Part shown: positions 51,326 through 62,316 of the stretch, piece after piece
Position numbering within the stretch: position 1 is the first letter of the stretch
Layout: every line of letters begins with the position of its first letter
Assembly: GCF_046630445.1 (NCBI RefSeq)
Contig: NC_092341.1
Coordinates: 26,550,001-26,614,000 of the forward strand
Direction: 5' to 3'
Source of the DNA: Rutidosis leptorrhynchoides
Taxonomy: Eukaryota > Streptophyta > Magnoliopsida > Asterales > Asteraceae
DNA: 64,000 bases
Notes under the pieces: generated by a model
Databases searched by the model: none
Told to the model about the DNA's origin: nothing
Seen by the model: the letters and a program-made list of their open reading frames with translations, nothing else
Translations under genes and position numbers: made by a program

Positions 51326-51765
51326 GTTGTCCTACCACCAGACGCTCCACTTCTGAGTATTATGTCTTCCTTGGCAACAATCTACTCTCTTGGTCTTCGA
51401 AGCGGCAACTTACTCCTTCTCGCTCCAGTGTTGATGCGGAATATCGAGGAGTTGCCAATGTTGTTGCTGAGACATGTTGAATACGTAATCTTCACTGCCC
51501 TCTCACCTCTGCCACACTAGTTTACTGTGATAATGTTAGCTCCGTCTACCTTGCATCTAATCCGGTCTAACATCAGCCGACCAAACATATTGAGATAGAA
51601 ATTCATGTTAGAGATTTAGTTGCTCAAGGACAAGTTCGGGTTCTTCATGTTCCGTCAAGATATCAGTTTGCAGACATCTTCACCAAAGACCTTCCATATG
51701 CACTGTTTGATGACTTTCGATCAAGTTTGAGCATCTGCCGCACTCCCGCTCAAACTGCGGGAGGA
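51326..51765 (+). pseudogene. Ty1/copia RNase H end, decayed
   Basis: The frame reads CPTTRRSTSEYYVFLG, SWSSKRQ, SVDAEYRGVAN, VYCDNVSSVYLASNPV, KHIEIEIHVRDLVAQG, LHVPSRYQFADIFTKDLP and FRSSLSICR, the C-terminal RNase H of a copia polyprotein. In-frame stops replace a Trp after AETC and a Gln after SNPV. It ends at TAG just inside the LTR start. The upstream part of the element is lost at LTR D. From about 51457 rightward it is repeated at 59637. Confidence 0.9.
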
Positions 51766-51922
51766 TGTTAGTAGACATTATTAGCCCACATTTATGCAAT
51801 CCATATATTGTGTCTATTGGGTTCAACCCTTTTGTCTTAGCTAAGGTTTTACTCTATATATTGATGTATGTTCGTATGAGATGGATCAAGCAATAAACAA
51901 TACATTTTAATTAAGTTTAACA
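51766..51922 (+). repeat. copia 3' LTR, about 157 bp
   Basis: It begins TGTTAGTAGACATT directly after the purine tract GCGGGAGGA and probably ends TTTAACA, giving TGTTA/TAACA ends. The right limit is inferred from these ends. TTTTACTCTATATATTG could be its TATA region. The tandem copy is at 59946. Confidence 0.7.
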
Positions 51923-52093
51923 TAATTCTTATATTTTTTTTTTACTCGTAGTTTGTTTAACTTGATAGTAGTTACTACTTGTACCTGATATGCCATTTAT
52001 ATGATTTTTATTATCCGAAATTTATGGTAACAAACATAAAAGTATGTTTGAGCTAATTTCGATACACTTTCGGCGGCACATTTTTCTAATTAC

Positions 52094-52254
52094 ATGAATG
52101 AAGAAAACGCAAATTATGAAGATCCGGATTATTACTATTAGTATGTTGGACACCAAATTGGATGGGCCTAATTCTAAGTAGAATATCAAGTTTGATACGA
52201 CCCAGAGATTAAATACGGATGATGGGCCTATTGTGATGATGAAGAAAATAAAAG
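52094..52254 (+). pseudogene. decayed exon of an unidentified gene, left of the MULE
   Basis: From ATG 52094 the frame reads MNEENANYEDPDYYY, YVGHQIGWA, VEYQV, YDPEIKYG, WAYCDDEENK, broken by five stops in about 50 codons. It is acidic and Tyr-rich, looks like real coding sequence, and continues in the same frame after the MULE at 58944 once one target repeat is removed. I do not recognise the protein. Confidence 0.5.
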
Positions 52255-52945
52255 GGGATTATCACCAAAATGCCCAAATATTTTTTACCCCTTGCACCAG
52301 AGCCCAAAAAAAAAAATTGACAAAATGCCCTCGCAAGGCGCAAGGTTCCTTGCGACCTTGCGTCCTTGCGTGTTCTTCTAAAAAAATCATGATTAAATGA
52401 CATGTTTAAACCCGACACTCCACACTTTCATCCGACTTCGCAAACACGCAAATAAACAGTAACACAGGCGATTCGGAAAAACGCAAGCACAAACGCAAAC
52501 CCTCTTCATCGCTTCCATTACTACTACCAGATTCTCCTCCTTCATCATCTCCACCACCACCTAACCTCTCTTGCCACCACCGTGACCTCTTATTCTAGCC
52601 TACAAGCGTTTACACGAAGTATTAGGGTTTTCACGCAAAATAAATTGGGTTTTCACGAGGTAATCAAGATAATAATCAAGGAATCAACCTCTCTACGATG
52701 GCGAGCACCCAGGTTAGTGATTACTTTGTTATTTATGTGTGTTTTATCGGTTTATTTTTGGGTTCGATGCGAATTGTATAAATGTGCACACATACTGCTC
52801 GATGAAATGTCTCTTCGAGGTGTATTTGTGTTTAATGAAGTACAGTCATTGTTTTATGACATGCAACTGTATTTTAGGTTATATGGTCGAGTGAAACATA
52901 CATAAACTGCTCGTAAAATTATGGAAATTAATCAGACGCAAGGCC

Positions 52946-53092
52946 TAGTTTGCGTTCTTGCGTACGCATCGTTAAGGACGCAAGGTTATATTTGCGTCCT
53001 TGCGTGTCTCCAGAAATATGTCTTTGCGTCCTTGCGTTGGTCTATTAAACGGACGCAAGTTTTATCTTGCGTCCTTGTACTTTCTGCTGATT
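52946..53092. repeat. GACGCAAG/CTTGCGTC palindrome array in Ulp1 intron 1
   Basis: Alternating GACGCAAGG and TTGCGTCCTTGCGT words form three or four short inverted repeats with 5-8 base loops, for example GGACGCAAG...CTTGCGTCC near 53053-53080. They lie between exon 1 and exon 2. Confidence 0.9.
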
Positions 53093-54135
53093 ATAAAGTT
53101 ACTTATGCAGGGATTTGTGGAAGGAAAGTTAACGATGAAGAATAAGTTGAGCGTTATAGGGGATGTGAAGAAGGTCATGACTGAGAATCAAATTAAAAAG
53201 TTTAAAGAAACGTGTTTTGGTCCATGGTTAGATCTAGAATACTTTGGTAATGATCCCGGGCTTGTACATTGCATGCTTCAACGGAAGAGTGTGCGGCCGG
53301 AAAGACTGGATAATGTTAAGTACCCCGATGAGCATGAGGATATATTGTTTCATTTTCAGAACAATTTTTCGATTAGATTTGGTCGCCGTGAATTTTGTCT
53401 TGTGACGGGCTTTTTGTTTAGTAGCCGGACGGACATGGCACATTACATCCCGAAGAATTATGACGTCCAGAACGCACCTATTAGACGACGTTTATTTAAG
53501 GGTTTTAAAGATTCTCAAAATGTTTTGATTAGTGATGTTGAAAAGATGCTTTTAAAATCTGATCACCGCCGTATTAGGGACGATGATGTGGTGCGATTAG
53601 CAATTATCTTGATTGTAGAGAGAGGTTTTATGGGTAAACAAAGGATCCATGTTGTGAATAAAAAGTTTTTATGGCTAGTCGAAGAGTTATCGCGTGTTAA
53701 TCAGTACCCATGGGGGTCTCGTATTTGGGAGCCAACTTACGAAGCGGTTAGTGAAGGCTTTGTTATTCGTGAAAGCCAATTAGAGAGTGGAAAGGCGTAC
53801 ACTTTGGCGGGATTTATGTGGGCTTTCAAGGTAAATGGTTGAATATTTGTTATTTAATGTTAATATTTAAGATGTAACATAAATTAAATTAATTGTTTTA
53901 TTATTTGTAGATTTGGATTCTCGAGTCTTACCATCGTACCATTAAACCGTTTGCAAAAAAGACTGACAAGAATGGAGTACCGAGGGCTCTTTTTTGGAAG
54001 CGTTCATCTGCCGAGTCATTTGGAATGTCTGAATACCTTAAACTCCTACATATTCAGGTTAGTTACATTTTTAAAATGTTAGCCTATCCTAAATTGTTCA
54101 TAGTTTATCTGTTATCTGTTTACAGACAGGTTCTG

Positions 54136-54292
54136 GTATGGACGCAAGGTATACCTTGCGTCCTTGCATTTATTTTTATGTAGACGCAAGGTGGACCTTG
54201 CGTCCTTGCGTGTGGTTTTGTTCATCAACGCAAGCGTTGTTTGTGTCCTTGCGTACATGGACGCAAGCTTTTCTTTGCGTCTTTGCGTATTG
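54136..54292. repeat. palindrome array in Ulp1 intron 3
   Basis: The array includes a perfect 24-bp palindrome at 54140-54163 (arms GGACGCAAGGTA). It also has a 22-bp one at 54183-54204 (arms GACGCAAGGT, loop GG) and two weaker units. Each is followed by a further CTTGCGT word and a T/G-rich spacer. Confidence 0.93.
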
Positions 54293-54651
54293 ATTTCTGC
54301 TAATATTCTTATTTGATAATTAAATAATTAATAATTAATTGTAGGATGAGTGTCCCAAGAAAAAGAGACCTTTTCATGGTCTGCAGCCAACTGAAACAGA
54401 GCAGAGTTGTCAATGGTGGATTCAGAGTGACGTGTACTTTAGAGGAGGAAATGTACCAGAAGATGAGATCGAGGTTGAGGTCCAGGATGATGAAGTTGAT
54501 ACAGATGATCCAGTTGTTGATGGGTCTGAGCAGACACACCACAAGCATGTACTTAATTGGACTTGGAGACGGCAGTGTTGACCTATATCCATCTTGGGCT
54601 GACTGTGATCAGGTAAACACAAGAATTTTTACAGCATTTGTTGTTCTGGAG

Positions 54652-54880
54652 CAGACGCAAGGACATTCTTGCGACCTTGCGTCTTGGTTACTGGACGCAA
54701 GTTCTCCCTTGCGTCCTTGCGTGTCTATGTCGCAAGGTCAACCTTGCGCCTTGGGTGTGTTTTGGCTACGCAAGGTCTATCTTGCGTCCATGCGTCCCGT
54801 TGTCGCAAGGTTGACTTTGCGCCATTGCGTATGTTTTGGGTCTTCACAAGGTTTATCTTGCGTCCTTACGTCTGTTATTT
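54652..54880. repeat. palindrome array in Ulp1 intron 4
   Basis: Five or six units of the type CGCAAGGT-N(3-6)-CTTGCG-CC-TTGCGT are spaced at about 35-45 bp. Some are eroded (CACAAGGTTTATCTTGCG), whereas copy 2 keeps CGCAAGG at that place. Confidence 0.92.
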
Positions 54881-55485
54881 TGTTTTAACCTTTCTGCCTG
54901 TCTGTTACAGGTCTTGATCGCAATACATTTTTATGACGAAGAACATTTCCTGCTGCTTCAGTTGAAGTTAGAAGAAATGAAGGTTTTTGTGTACGACAGT
55001 TTACCCGGATGTGTCAGTGAAAAAAAACTTGACGCAGTTTTCAAGATTTTGGGTGACAACTTGCCAGTGTACTCTAAGGCGATTGACTATTTTAACAAGA
55101 CGCAAGACTCCCAAATTGCCGGATACTATGAAAATAAAGAGAGTGTGGAGTTGATGATTGAACCTGGTCCCGTTGTGCCAATTCAGACTGGTGGTCATGG
55201 TGATTGTGGGGTTTGGGTGTGCATACATATGGAGAGGATTATTTATGGAAGGGAGGAGGTTGACAACATTGGAGATGCTAAAAAGGCTGCAGAGCAGTAT
55301 AGAAACAGAATGGCAAGGACGTTTTTTCGTGCACGTTTTGATACACAAGAACCGCCGCCACCAACTCCACCAGTAGAGATTCAGGTTGATTGATACATTG
55401 TAGCTAATAGGTAGCAGGTCTTGTATGCAAATATGGTGTAAATAGGTTGCTGGTAAATTCAGTTTTGCAACAGTTGTATTTGACA

Positions 55486-55706
55486 CTACACGCAAGGACG
55501 CAAGCTTATGCTTGCGTACGCAAGCTTAGATTTGCGTCCTTGCGTGTACATATTTTTGGCTGTTTTTTGTACGCAAGCAAGATTTTGCGTCCTTGCGTGT
55601 GTATACTTTCGTCTATCTTGCGTACGCAAGCAAAGCCTTGCGTACGCAAGCAAAGCCTTGCGTACGAAGTAAGTGATTTGCTTCCTTGCGTGTGTTGTAA
55701 AACAAA
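55486..55706. repeat. palindrome array between the two MULE genes
   Basis: This is a dense array of TACGCAAGC/GCTTGCGTA and GACGCAAG/CTTGCGTCC words. A direct repeat of TTGCGTACGCAAGCAAAGCC occurs at about 55618-55660. It lies in the 3' gap between Ulp1 and the transposase, so either transcript could contain it. Confidence 0.93.
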
Positions 55707-55837
55707 TTACATTTATTACATAAAATAACACAGTAGGTACCTAGAATACAAGGGAAATACAACAATACATTACAACTAACGAAATCCAATAATAAGTTAA
55801 AAATAAAACTGACATTACAACAAATGCGATAGTGTTA

Positions 55838-58568
55838 CTAATTATCGCTCCCTAAATTGCACGTTGCATAAAACTGAGACTGATATGCCTTAAAAGCTTC
55901 AACATCTGTGGCCTTCTCCTTACCCTTCTTTGATTTTGAGGCCGATGTTTTTACTACCCTTTTAGAAGTTGATTCACCTGTTCGGTCATAAGAAGCTGTG
56001 CACGTATCCCTACCATGACCTGGTTCTTTGCAACGAGTGCAAGTTCTTACGGTTTTTTCATTATCTTCACCCTTCGACGGAATACGTTTTGTACTTTTAG
56101 GGCGTCCAGGGGCTCTTTTCTCCTTAATGGGATGGTTTACAATTTGTAAAATGCCGGGCGACGGATACGACCATTCTGACCGATGGGGCAAAGGAAGGAT
56201 GTGTTCCAAATACGTATTTATATAAGTTTGAGTTGTGAACCAGTGTGATACAAATTGAGTAACATCCTTCACGCCGAAAAGTCGTGCTGCTGCAATAACA
56301 TGACCGCAAGGTATCCCCGATAACTGCCACTGCCCACATGAACATACTTTATCGTCGAGATTAACCATTCCATTTTTTCTGCCATCTCGCACTTCTATTA
56401 GATTGTTTGTCGTTGGAATTGCTTGCCATATTCTAGATTTTCTCGTCCTCTTGCCTAGTTTATGTTCAGCATATGGGGTAACCGTTGAAGTAAGACTAAC
56501 CGACTGGTTGCGATGTTTGAAATACCAATCTTGTACTGAAGCACGAAAAAACTCAAATAACATGCAAACAGGTAGTTTTCGAGCATGTTTGGATAGTGCG
56601 TTAACAGACTCTACACTGTTGCTAGTAAGGTATGAATACCTAACATGTTCAGCTCTACTTCTGGACCATTTGTGGAAACCAACTTGTTCTAAATAATTGT
56701 AAGACGCTCTCAATCTTCTTCGAAATACACTAAGATGATCCTCAAAATCTGACCCACGGTAAGCCTTCACCATTTTCCAATAATGCCATTCAAAATATTT
56801 GAATTTGTTAGATTTAGTCTTGATGCTTCCAAACAAATGACGTGCGCAAAAACAGTGAAAGGCTTCAGGAAACACAGTTGAAACACCATGTGCAATTGAA
56901 GCAGCACGATCAGAAATAAAAGTAAGCTCTGAAATACGATCACTCATACCACAACTCATTAAATGATCTCTTAGGTTACCTAAGAACCATGACCAAACCT
57001 CGTTTGTCTCGCCGCCACCAATTCCATAGGCCAATGGCAGAATTCCATTATTGCCATCCATCGCAACGGCAACTAAATTTGTCCCCGAGTACCCTGCCTT
57101 CAAATGCGCACCATCGACGATGATTACCGGGCGACAATGTTGAACAAATGATCGAACCTACATAGATTTTAGTAGGTCAAAAGTGTTCAATTATAATAAG
57201 GTCAATTATAAGTTAAAAATGAGAGAGATAATCGATACTTACAACTACGCTAAGGGAATAGTAACACATCAGAAATCTATCTTCTTTGTCGGTGACCAAA
57301 TTACTTACGCTTCACGGGTTGTGGATCCTAATGTTATATAGGTAAAGGGGAAGCAAGAGGAACGAGTCCTCAGCACTGCCACGAAGCATCTGTAATGTAT
57401 GACATTTGGCCCTCCATGCTTGATTGTAAGATATGCTGACACCGAACCGTTGTCCTATATCCGCACGTATATCATTTGCTTTGTATTCCCGGTTTGCAGA
57501 CTTGAAAGAATCCACAAGCATACTACCCAACACCTTTTTGATAGCATGTTTATTGTTTTCCATAATTAGTGTGCGTGAGCATGTGTGTACGTCATGCAAT
57601 TTCTTTACCATAAAGTTTTCAGTGTTCCGTATTTTGTAAGGACTAATTTTCCATTCACAATTTGGCAACACACAATTAGCGGTGTATCGAGATTTGTCCG
57701 TCTTTACAGGCTTAATTTGGAAGTTTTCTTCAAGACATTTTGTAAATAGAGTATTTATGAACTCGGCCTTGTTCAAAAAAGTTTGATGAACTTTAATTAA
57801 ATCTGATACCCTATACGTGGTTGGTGTTTGTGTCGTAAATTCAGGCTCTTGCTCTTGCTGACTCAATAGAGGTGGCATATTCCAGAATAAATCTTGCTTT
57901 TCTTCTTCATATTGATCTTCTTCGTCTTCGTCTCCGTCTTTTTCTCCATCTGAATCACTAGATGTGACAACAGATATCTCAAACGGGTGGTCTCCTTCTT
58001 TAATTTTACATACGTTTTCAACACCATAGTTAAACATATCAAACTCTTCAGTGTTTGGAGGTGGCATTTCAGGCTCTCCCGCTTCTAAATTATGAAGGTT
58101 TGGTTCAGTGACTTGTGTTGAGTGTGTTTCTGGGTTTGGTTGTGGTTGGAGTGTTTCTGGGTTTCGTTGTGGTTGGTGTGTTTCTAAGTTTCGTTGTGGT
58201 ACGTGTGTTTCTGGGTTTCGTTGTGGTAGATTCATTCGTACTTTCTCAACAACATAAATATCAATCGGAGCATTTACAATTGCATATTGTAAGAACTCTT
58301 GAAAGTCTTCATAATCATCCGTAATATCAAAAACATGGTTATTATAAATGTATCTCATTGAAACAGGTGAATTGGGTGGCATTTGTATTTTTTTAAGAAC
58401 ATTTTTTAATAATATTCTCTGATTCATTGATTTTACAGGTGCAACAGGTAGTTTTAGCTGAATTCTAAAACAATCTAGGGGTAAATACATGGGAATGTTG
58501 TTAATGTACTCAAAAGAACCCCCACAACATATATGAACAACAAATTTATCTTCATTAACACAATTCAT
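55838..58568 (-). pseudogene. mudrA-like: MURA-type MULE transposase, one nonsense codon
   Basis: Exon 1 is 58568-57243, the intron 57242-57158 (GTAAGTATC...TATGTAG, 85 bp, phase 0) and exon 2 57157-55838, about 881 codons. Residues 115-150 are four PQRNPETH-like repeats, and an acidic stretch follows (205-225). A MuDR-type zinc DNA-binding domain spans about 268-335 (CVLPNCEWKISPY, HDVHTC). The MULE core has D457 (IVDGAHLKAG), D525 (FISDRAAS), a C-x2-H (FCARH) and E625 (SNSVESVN). A SWIM finger (CSCGQWQLSGIPCGH) spans about 714-727, an AT-hook-like APGRPKSTKR follows, and a CCHC knuckle (CTRCKEPGHGRDTC) lies near 815. The only lesion I see is TGA at 57314-57312 after IHNP, where the family usually has Gly. 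The enzyme binds TIRs and cuts and rejoins DNA in the nucleus. Confidence 0.9.
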
Positions 58569-58763
58569 AAATACTTAATTAGTGAAAAAAATTCTTGAAA
58601 ATGTACCTTGTGTAGCCAATAATCACTGAAATTCTTTTGGAATTAGTTGTTAGAAAATGATAAATTACAAGTTCCAGGGACATTCTTTATATAGGATCGA
58701 AATTCTATCCATGAAAATCTAGAAAATCTAATGAAATCTTATCCTGAAAATCCTATCCATAAA

Positions 58764-58858
58764 GGCGCAAGGGCGCAAGGACGCAAAGACGCAAGGACGC
58801 AAGAAGGCTTGCGTACTTGCGCCAGTGTGTACGCAAGGTACCTTGCGCCTTGCGAGGG
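58764..58858. repeat. palindromic words inside the right TIR and subterminal region
   Basis: Runs of GGCGCAAGGACGCAAAGACGC lead to the perfect palindrome CGCAAGGTACCTTGCG (58832-58847). The left TIR has the same with one change (CGCAAGGTTCCTTGCG, 52339-52354). This links the intronic arrays to the element ends. Confidence 0.9.
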
Positions 58859-58943
58859 CGTTTTGTAAAAAAAAAAAAATTTTGGGCTCTGGTGCAAGGG
58901 GTAAAAAATATTTGGGCATTTTGGTGATAATCCCAAATAAAAG

Positions 58944-59085
58944 TGATAATTTGCTTGCTTCTTCTAGTGATGATAAGCCAGAAGTGGATCTAAAATGCAA
59001 TTTAAATGAAGCAAGTTCAATGGATAATTCGGCAACATGTTCTGTAACTGTTTTCATCATAAAAAGAAAGATAAGAGAGCATTAA
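58944..59085 (+). pseudogene. decayed exon of an unidentified gene, right of the MULE
   Basis: The frame continues from 52254: SDNLLASSSDDKPEVDLKC, then NLNEASSMDNSATCSVTVF, ending at TAA 59083-59085. It is Ser/Asp-rich and without stops in 46 codons. With the left part it forms one reading frame, which shows the MULE landed in a coding or formerly coding exon. No family is recognised. Confidence 0.5.
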
Positions 59086-59636
59086 ATAAGCGCCATTTTT
59101 AATCACATTCGGAGAAAAATATAATTAAAAGTAACAGATATTGTAATAGATTATTTTGGTGTCTCGGGCCGTTGATACGATATGAAGCATGGAAGAAGAT
59201 GACGGTGATGATAAATAATTTTTGTCCTCGGATTCGAAAGCTTGGAACACTCTCCTATGGGTTTTTTGGTCTTGACTGCTGACTGATAGTTCGAATTCTC
59301 GAGTTTTAGATCCGTACTTCTATTTATTTTGTTTTCTCTTTCATTTTGGTTTTTGTGGTAATCGAGTGGGGATTTAGTTGCTGTTTAGGTAGTGATTTTC
59401 GGTTCATTTTTGCGATTAATGTGGTGTGGTACTTGCTGTAAGATTTGTTTGGTAGGTCGTTGTATTTACTAGCTTCTAGCTAGTATTTTTAATTTATTTA
59501 CGGAGTATTATCTTATTTTTTCGAAAAAATGTAACAAAAAATAAAAAAATGAAATTATATCTATTGAACATCATTCACCTATACATATACACTAACAGAA
59601 ATCGTATTAGACAATAAAAAATTATCGTGGAAAGTA
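59086..59636. other. spacer at the end of duplication unit 1
   Basis: No gene is seen. It is T-rich sequence that could be an intron or 3' part of the decayed gene. It ends at the AATG junction of the tandem duplication. Confidence 0.5.
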
Positions 59637-60101
59637 AATGTTGTTGCTGAGACATGTTGAATACGTAATCTTCACTGCCCTCTCACCTCTGCCACACTAG
59701 TTTACTGTGATAATGTTAGCTCCGTCTACCTTGCATCTAATCCGGTCTAACATCAGCGGACCAAACATATTGAGATAGACATTCATGTTAGAGATTTAGT
59801 TGCTCAAGGACAAGTTCGGGTTCTTCATGTTCCGTCAAGATATCAGTTTGCAGACATCTTCACCAAAGACCTTCCATATGCACTGTTTGATGACTTTCGA
59901 TCCAGTTTAAGCATCTGCCGCACTCCCGCTCAAACTGCGGGAGGATGTTAGTAGACATTATTAGCCCACATTTATGCAATCCATATATTGTGTCTATTGG
60001 GTTCAACCCTTTTGTCTTAGCTAAGGTTTTACTCTATATATTGATGTATGTTCGTATGAGATGGATCAAGCAATAAACAATACATTTTAATTAAGTTTAA
60101 C
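59637..60101 (+). pseudogene. copia RNase H tail and LTR, second tandem copy
   Basis: This repeats 51457-51922. The same stops are present; IEIEIH of copy 1 is IEIDIH here, and QPTKH is QRTKH, so this copy keeps the more usual residues. The LTR starts at 59946. The left end is cut inside the coding part by the duplication junction. Confidence 0.9.
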
Positions 60102-61126
60102 ATAATTCTTATATTTTTTTTTACTCGTAGTTTGTTTAACTTGATAGTAGTTACTACATGTACCTGATATGCCATTTATATGATTTTTATTATCCGAAAT
60201 TTATGGTAACAAACATAAAAGTATGTTTGAGCTAATTTCGATACACTTTCGGCGGCACATTTTTCTAATTACATGAATGAAGAAAACGCAAATTATGAAG
60301 ATCCGGATTATTACTATTAGTATGTTGGACACCAAATTGGATGGGCCTAATTCTAAGTAGAATATCAAGTTTGATACGACCCAGAGATTAAATACGGATG
60401 ATGGGCCTATTGTGATGATGAAGAAAATAAAAGGGGATTATCACCAAAATGCCCAAATATTTTTTACCCCTTGCACCAGAGCCCAAAAAAAAAAAATTTG
60501 ACAAAATGCCCTCGCTAGGCGCAAGGTTCCTTGCGACCTTGCGTCCTTGCGTGTTCTTCTAAAAAAATCACGATTAAATGACATGTTTAAACCCGTCACT
60601 CCACACTTTCATCCGACTTCGTAAACATGCAAATAAACAGTAACACAGGCGATTCGCAAAAACGCAAGCACAAACGCAAACCCTCTTCATCGCTTCCATT
60701 ACTACTACCAGATTCTCCTCCTTCATCATCTCCACCACCACCTAACCTCTCTTGCCACCACCGTGACCTCTTATTCTAGCCTACAAGCGTTTACACGAAG
60801 TATTAGGGTTTTCACGCAAAATAAATCGGGTTTTCACGAGGTAATCAAGCTAATAATCAAGGAATCAACCTCTCTACGATGGCGAGCACCCAGGTTAGTG
60901 ATTACTTTGTTATTTATGTATGTTTTATCGGTTTATTTTTGGGTTCGATGCGAATTGTATAAATGTGCACACATACTGCTCGATGAAATATCTCTTCGAG
61001 GTGTATTTGTGTTTAATGAAGTACAATCGTTGTTTTATGACATGCAACTGTATTTTAGGTTATATGGTCGAGTGAAACATACATAAACTGCTCGTAAAAT
61101 TATGGAAATTAATCAGACGCAAGGCC

Positions 61127-61258
61127 TAGTTTGCGTGCTTGCGTACGCATCGTTAAGGACGCAAGGTTATATTTGCGTCCTTGCATGTCTCCAGAAATAT
61201 GTCTTTGCGTCCTAGCATTGGTCTATTAAACGGACGCAAGTTTTATCTTGCGTCCTTG
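61127..61258. repeat. palindrome array, intron 1, second copy
   Basis: Same units as 52946-53092, with several CG positions changed to CA/TG (TTGCATG, CTAGCATTGG). This fits decay of methylated CG sites. Confidence 0.88.
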
Positions 61259-62316
61259 TACTTTCTGCTGATTATAAAGTTACTTATGCAGGGATTTGTG
61301 GAAGGAAAGTTAACGATGAAGAATAAGTTGAGCGTTATAGGGGATGTGAAGAAGGTCATGACTGAGAATCAAATTAAAAAGTTTAAAGAAACGTGTTTTG
61401 GTCCATGGTTAGATCTAGAATACTTTGGTAATGATCCCGGGCTTGTACATTGCATGCTTCAACGGAAGAGTGTGCGGCCGAAAAGACTGGATAATGTTAA
61501 GTACCCCGATGAGCATGAGGATATATGGTTTCATTTTCAGAACAATTTTTAGATTAGATTTGGTCGCCGTGAATTTTGTCTTGTGACGGGCTTTTTGTTT
61601 AGTAGCCGGACGGACATGGCACATTACATCCCGAAGAATTATGACGTCCAGACCGCACCTATTAGACGACGTTTATTTAAGGGTTTTAAAGATTCTCAAA
61701 ATGTTTTGATTAGTGATGTTGAAAAGATGCTTTTAAAATCTGATCACCGCCGTATTAGGGACGATGATGTGGTGCGATTAGCAATTATCTTGATTGTAGA
61801 GAGAGGTTTTATGGGTAAACAAGGGATCCATGTTGTGAATAAAAAGTTTTTATGGCTAGTCGAAGAGTTATCGCGTGTTAATCAGTACCCATGGGGGTCT
61901 CGTATTTAGGAGCCAACTTACGAAGCGGTTAGTGAAGGCTTTGTTATTCGTGAAAGCCAATTAGAGAGTGGAAAGGCGTACACTTTGGCGGGATTTATGT
62001 GGGCTTTCAAGGTAAATGGTTGAATATTTGTTATTTAATGTTAATATTTAAGATGTAACATAAATTAAATTAATTGTTTTATTATTTGTAGATTTGGATT
62101 CTCGAGTCTTACCATCGTACCATTAAACCGTTTGCAAAAAAGACTGACAAGAATGGAGTACCGAGGGCTCTTTTTTGGAAGCGTTCATCTGCTGAGTCAT
62201 TTGGAATGTCTGAATACCTTAAACTCCTACATATTCAGGTTAGTTACATTTTTAAAATGTTAGCCTATCCTAAATTGTTCATAGTTTATCTGTTATCTGT
62301 TTACAGACAGGTTCTG

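Larger units (their letters stand above)
52698..55393 (+). pseudogene. MULE-borne DUF1985/Ulp1 (C48) cysteine protease gene, copy 1
   Basis: The five exons are inferred from splice signals and frame: 52698-52712 (MASTQ), 53111-53830, 53911-54057, 54345-54612 and 54911-55393. Exon 2 holds a DUF1985-like domain (GRREFCLVTGF, LESGKAYTLAGFMWAFK), continued by exon 3 (IWILESYHRTIKPFAKK). Exon 5 holds the protease: His in EEHFLLLQLKL, Asp 17 residues later in VFVYDS, then IQTGGHGDCGVWVC with the catalytic Cys. Ulp1 proteases cleave SUMO-like conjugates; the role in MULEs is unknown. Exon 4 begins in one frame (DECPKKKRPFHGLQPTETE) and ends in another (VDLYPSWADCDQ), with TGA at 54579. It is 268 nt long, so it has a frameshift or an unseen intron; copy 2 shares this. 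Otherwise exons 2 and 5 are open. Confidence 0.8.
52255..58934. mobile_element. MULE with MURA transposase and Ulp1-like gene, copy 1
   Basis: The TIRs are about 100 bp (52255-52354 and 58832-58934). Both start GGGATTATCACCAAAATGCC and share CGCAAGGCGCAAGG near their inner ends. The 9-bp target duplication AAATAAAAG lies at 52246-52254 and 58935-58943. Nine-base duplications and long TIRs define Mutator-like elements. The two genes are convergent, with their stop codons 445 bp apart. MULEs that carry Ulp1-like proteases are known in plants (Kaonashi-type in Arabidopsis, similar ones in melon). Confidence 0.95.
51457..59636. repeat. tandem duplication, unit 1 (period about 8.18 kb)
   Basis: From TTGTTGCTGAGACATG at 51461 the sequence recurs at 59641 and stays colinear to the end of the window. 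The offset is 8179-8181, changing only at homopolymer indels. The junction shows a 4-base overlap, AATG, shared by 51457-51460 and 59637-59640. Unit 1 holds the copia tail, the decayed exon and the whole MULE. Confidence 0.95.

Noticed and set aside
54346..54917. ORFs across Ulp1 exon 4 and intron 4
   Set aside because: They read through intron palindromes and the wrong exon frame; exon structure explains the region better.
52946..55706. CRISPR-like array
   Set aside because: Units are imperfect palindromes with variable short spacers inside plant introns; there are no regular repeats and spacers, and the context is eukaryotic.
55447..55731. ORFs with repeated LRTQ/LACV-type peptides on both strands
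   Set aside because: They are translations of the CGCAAG palindrome array.
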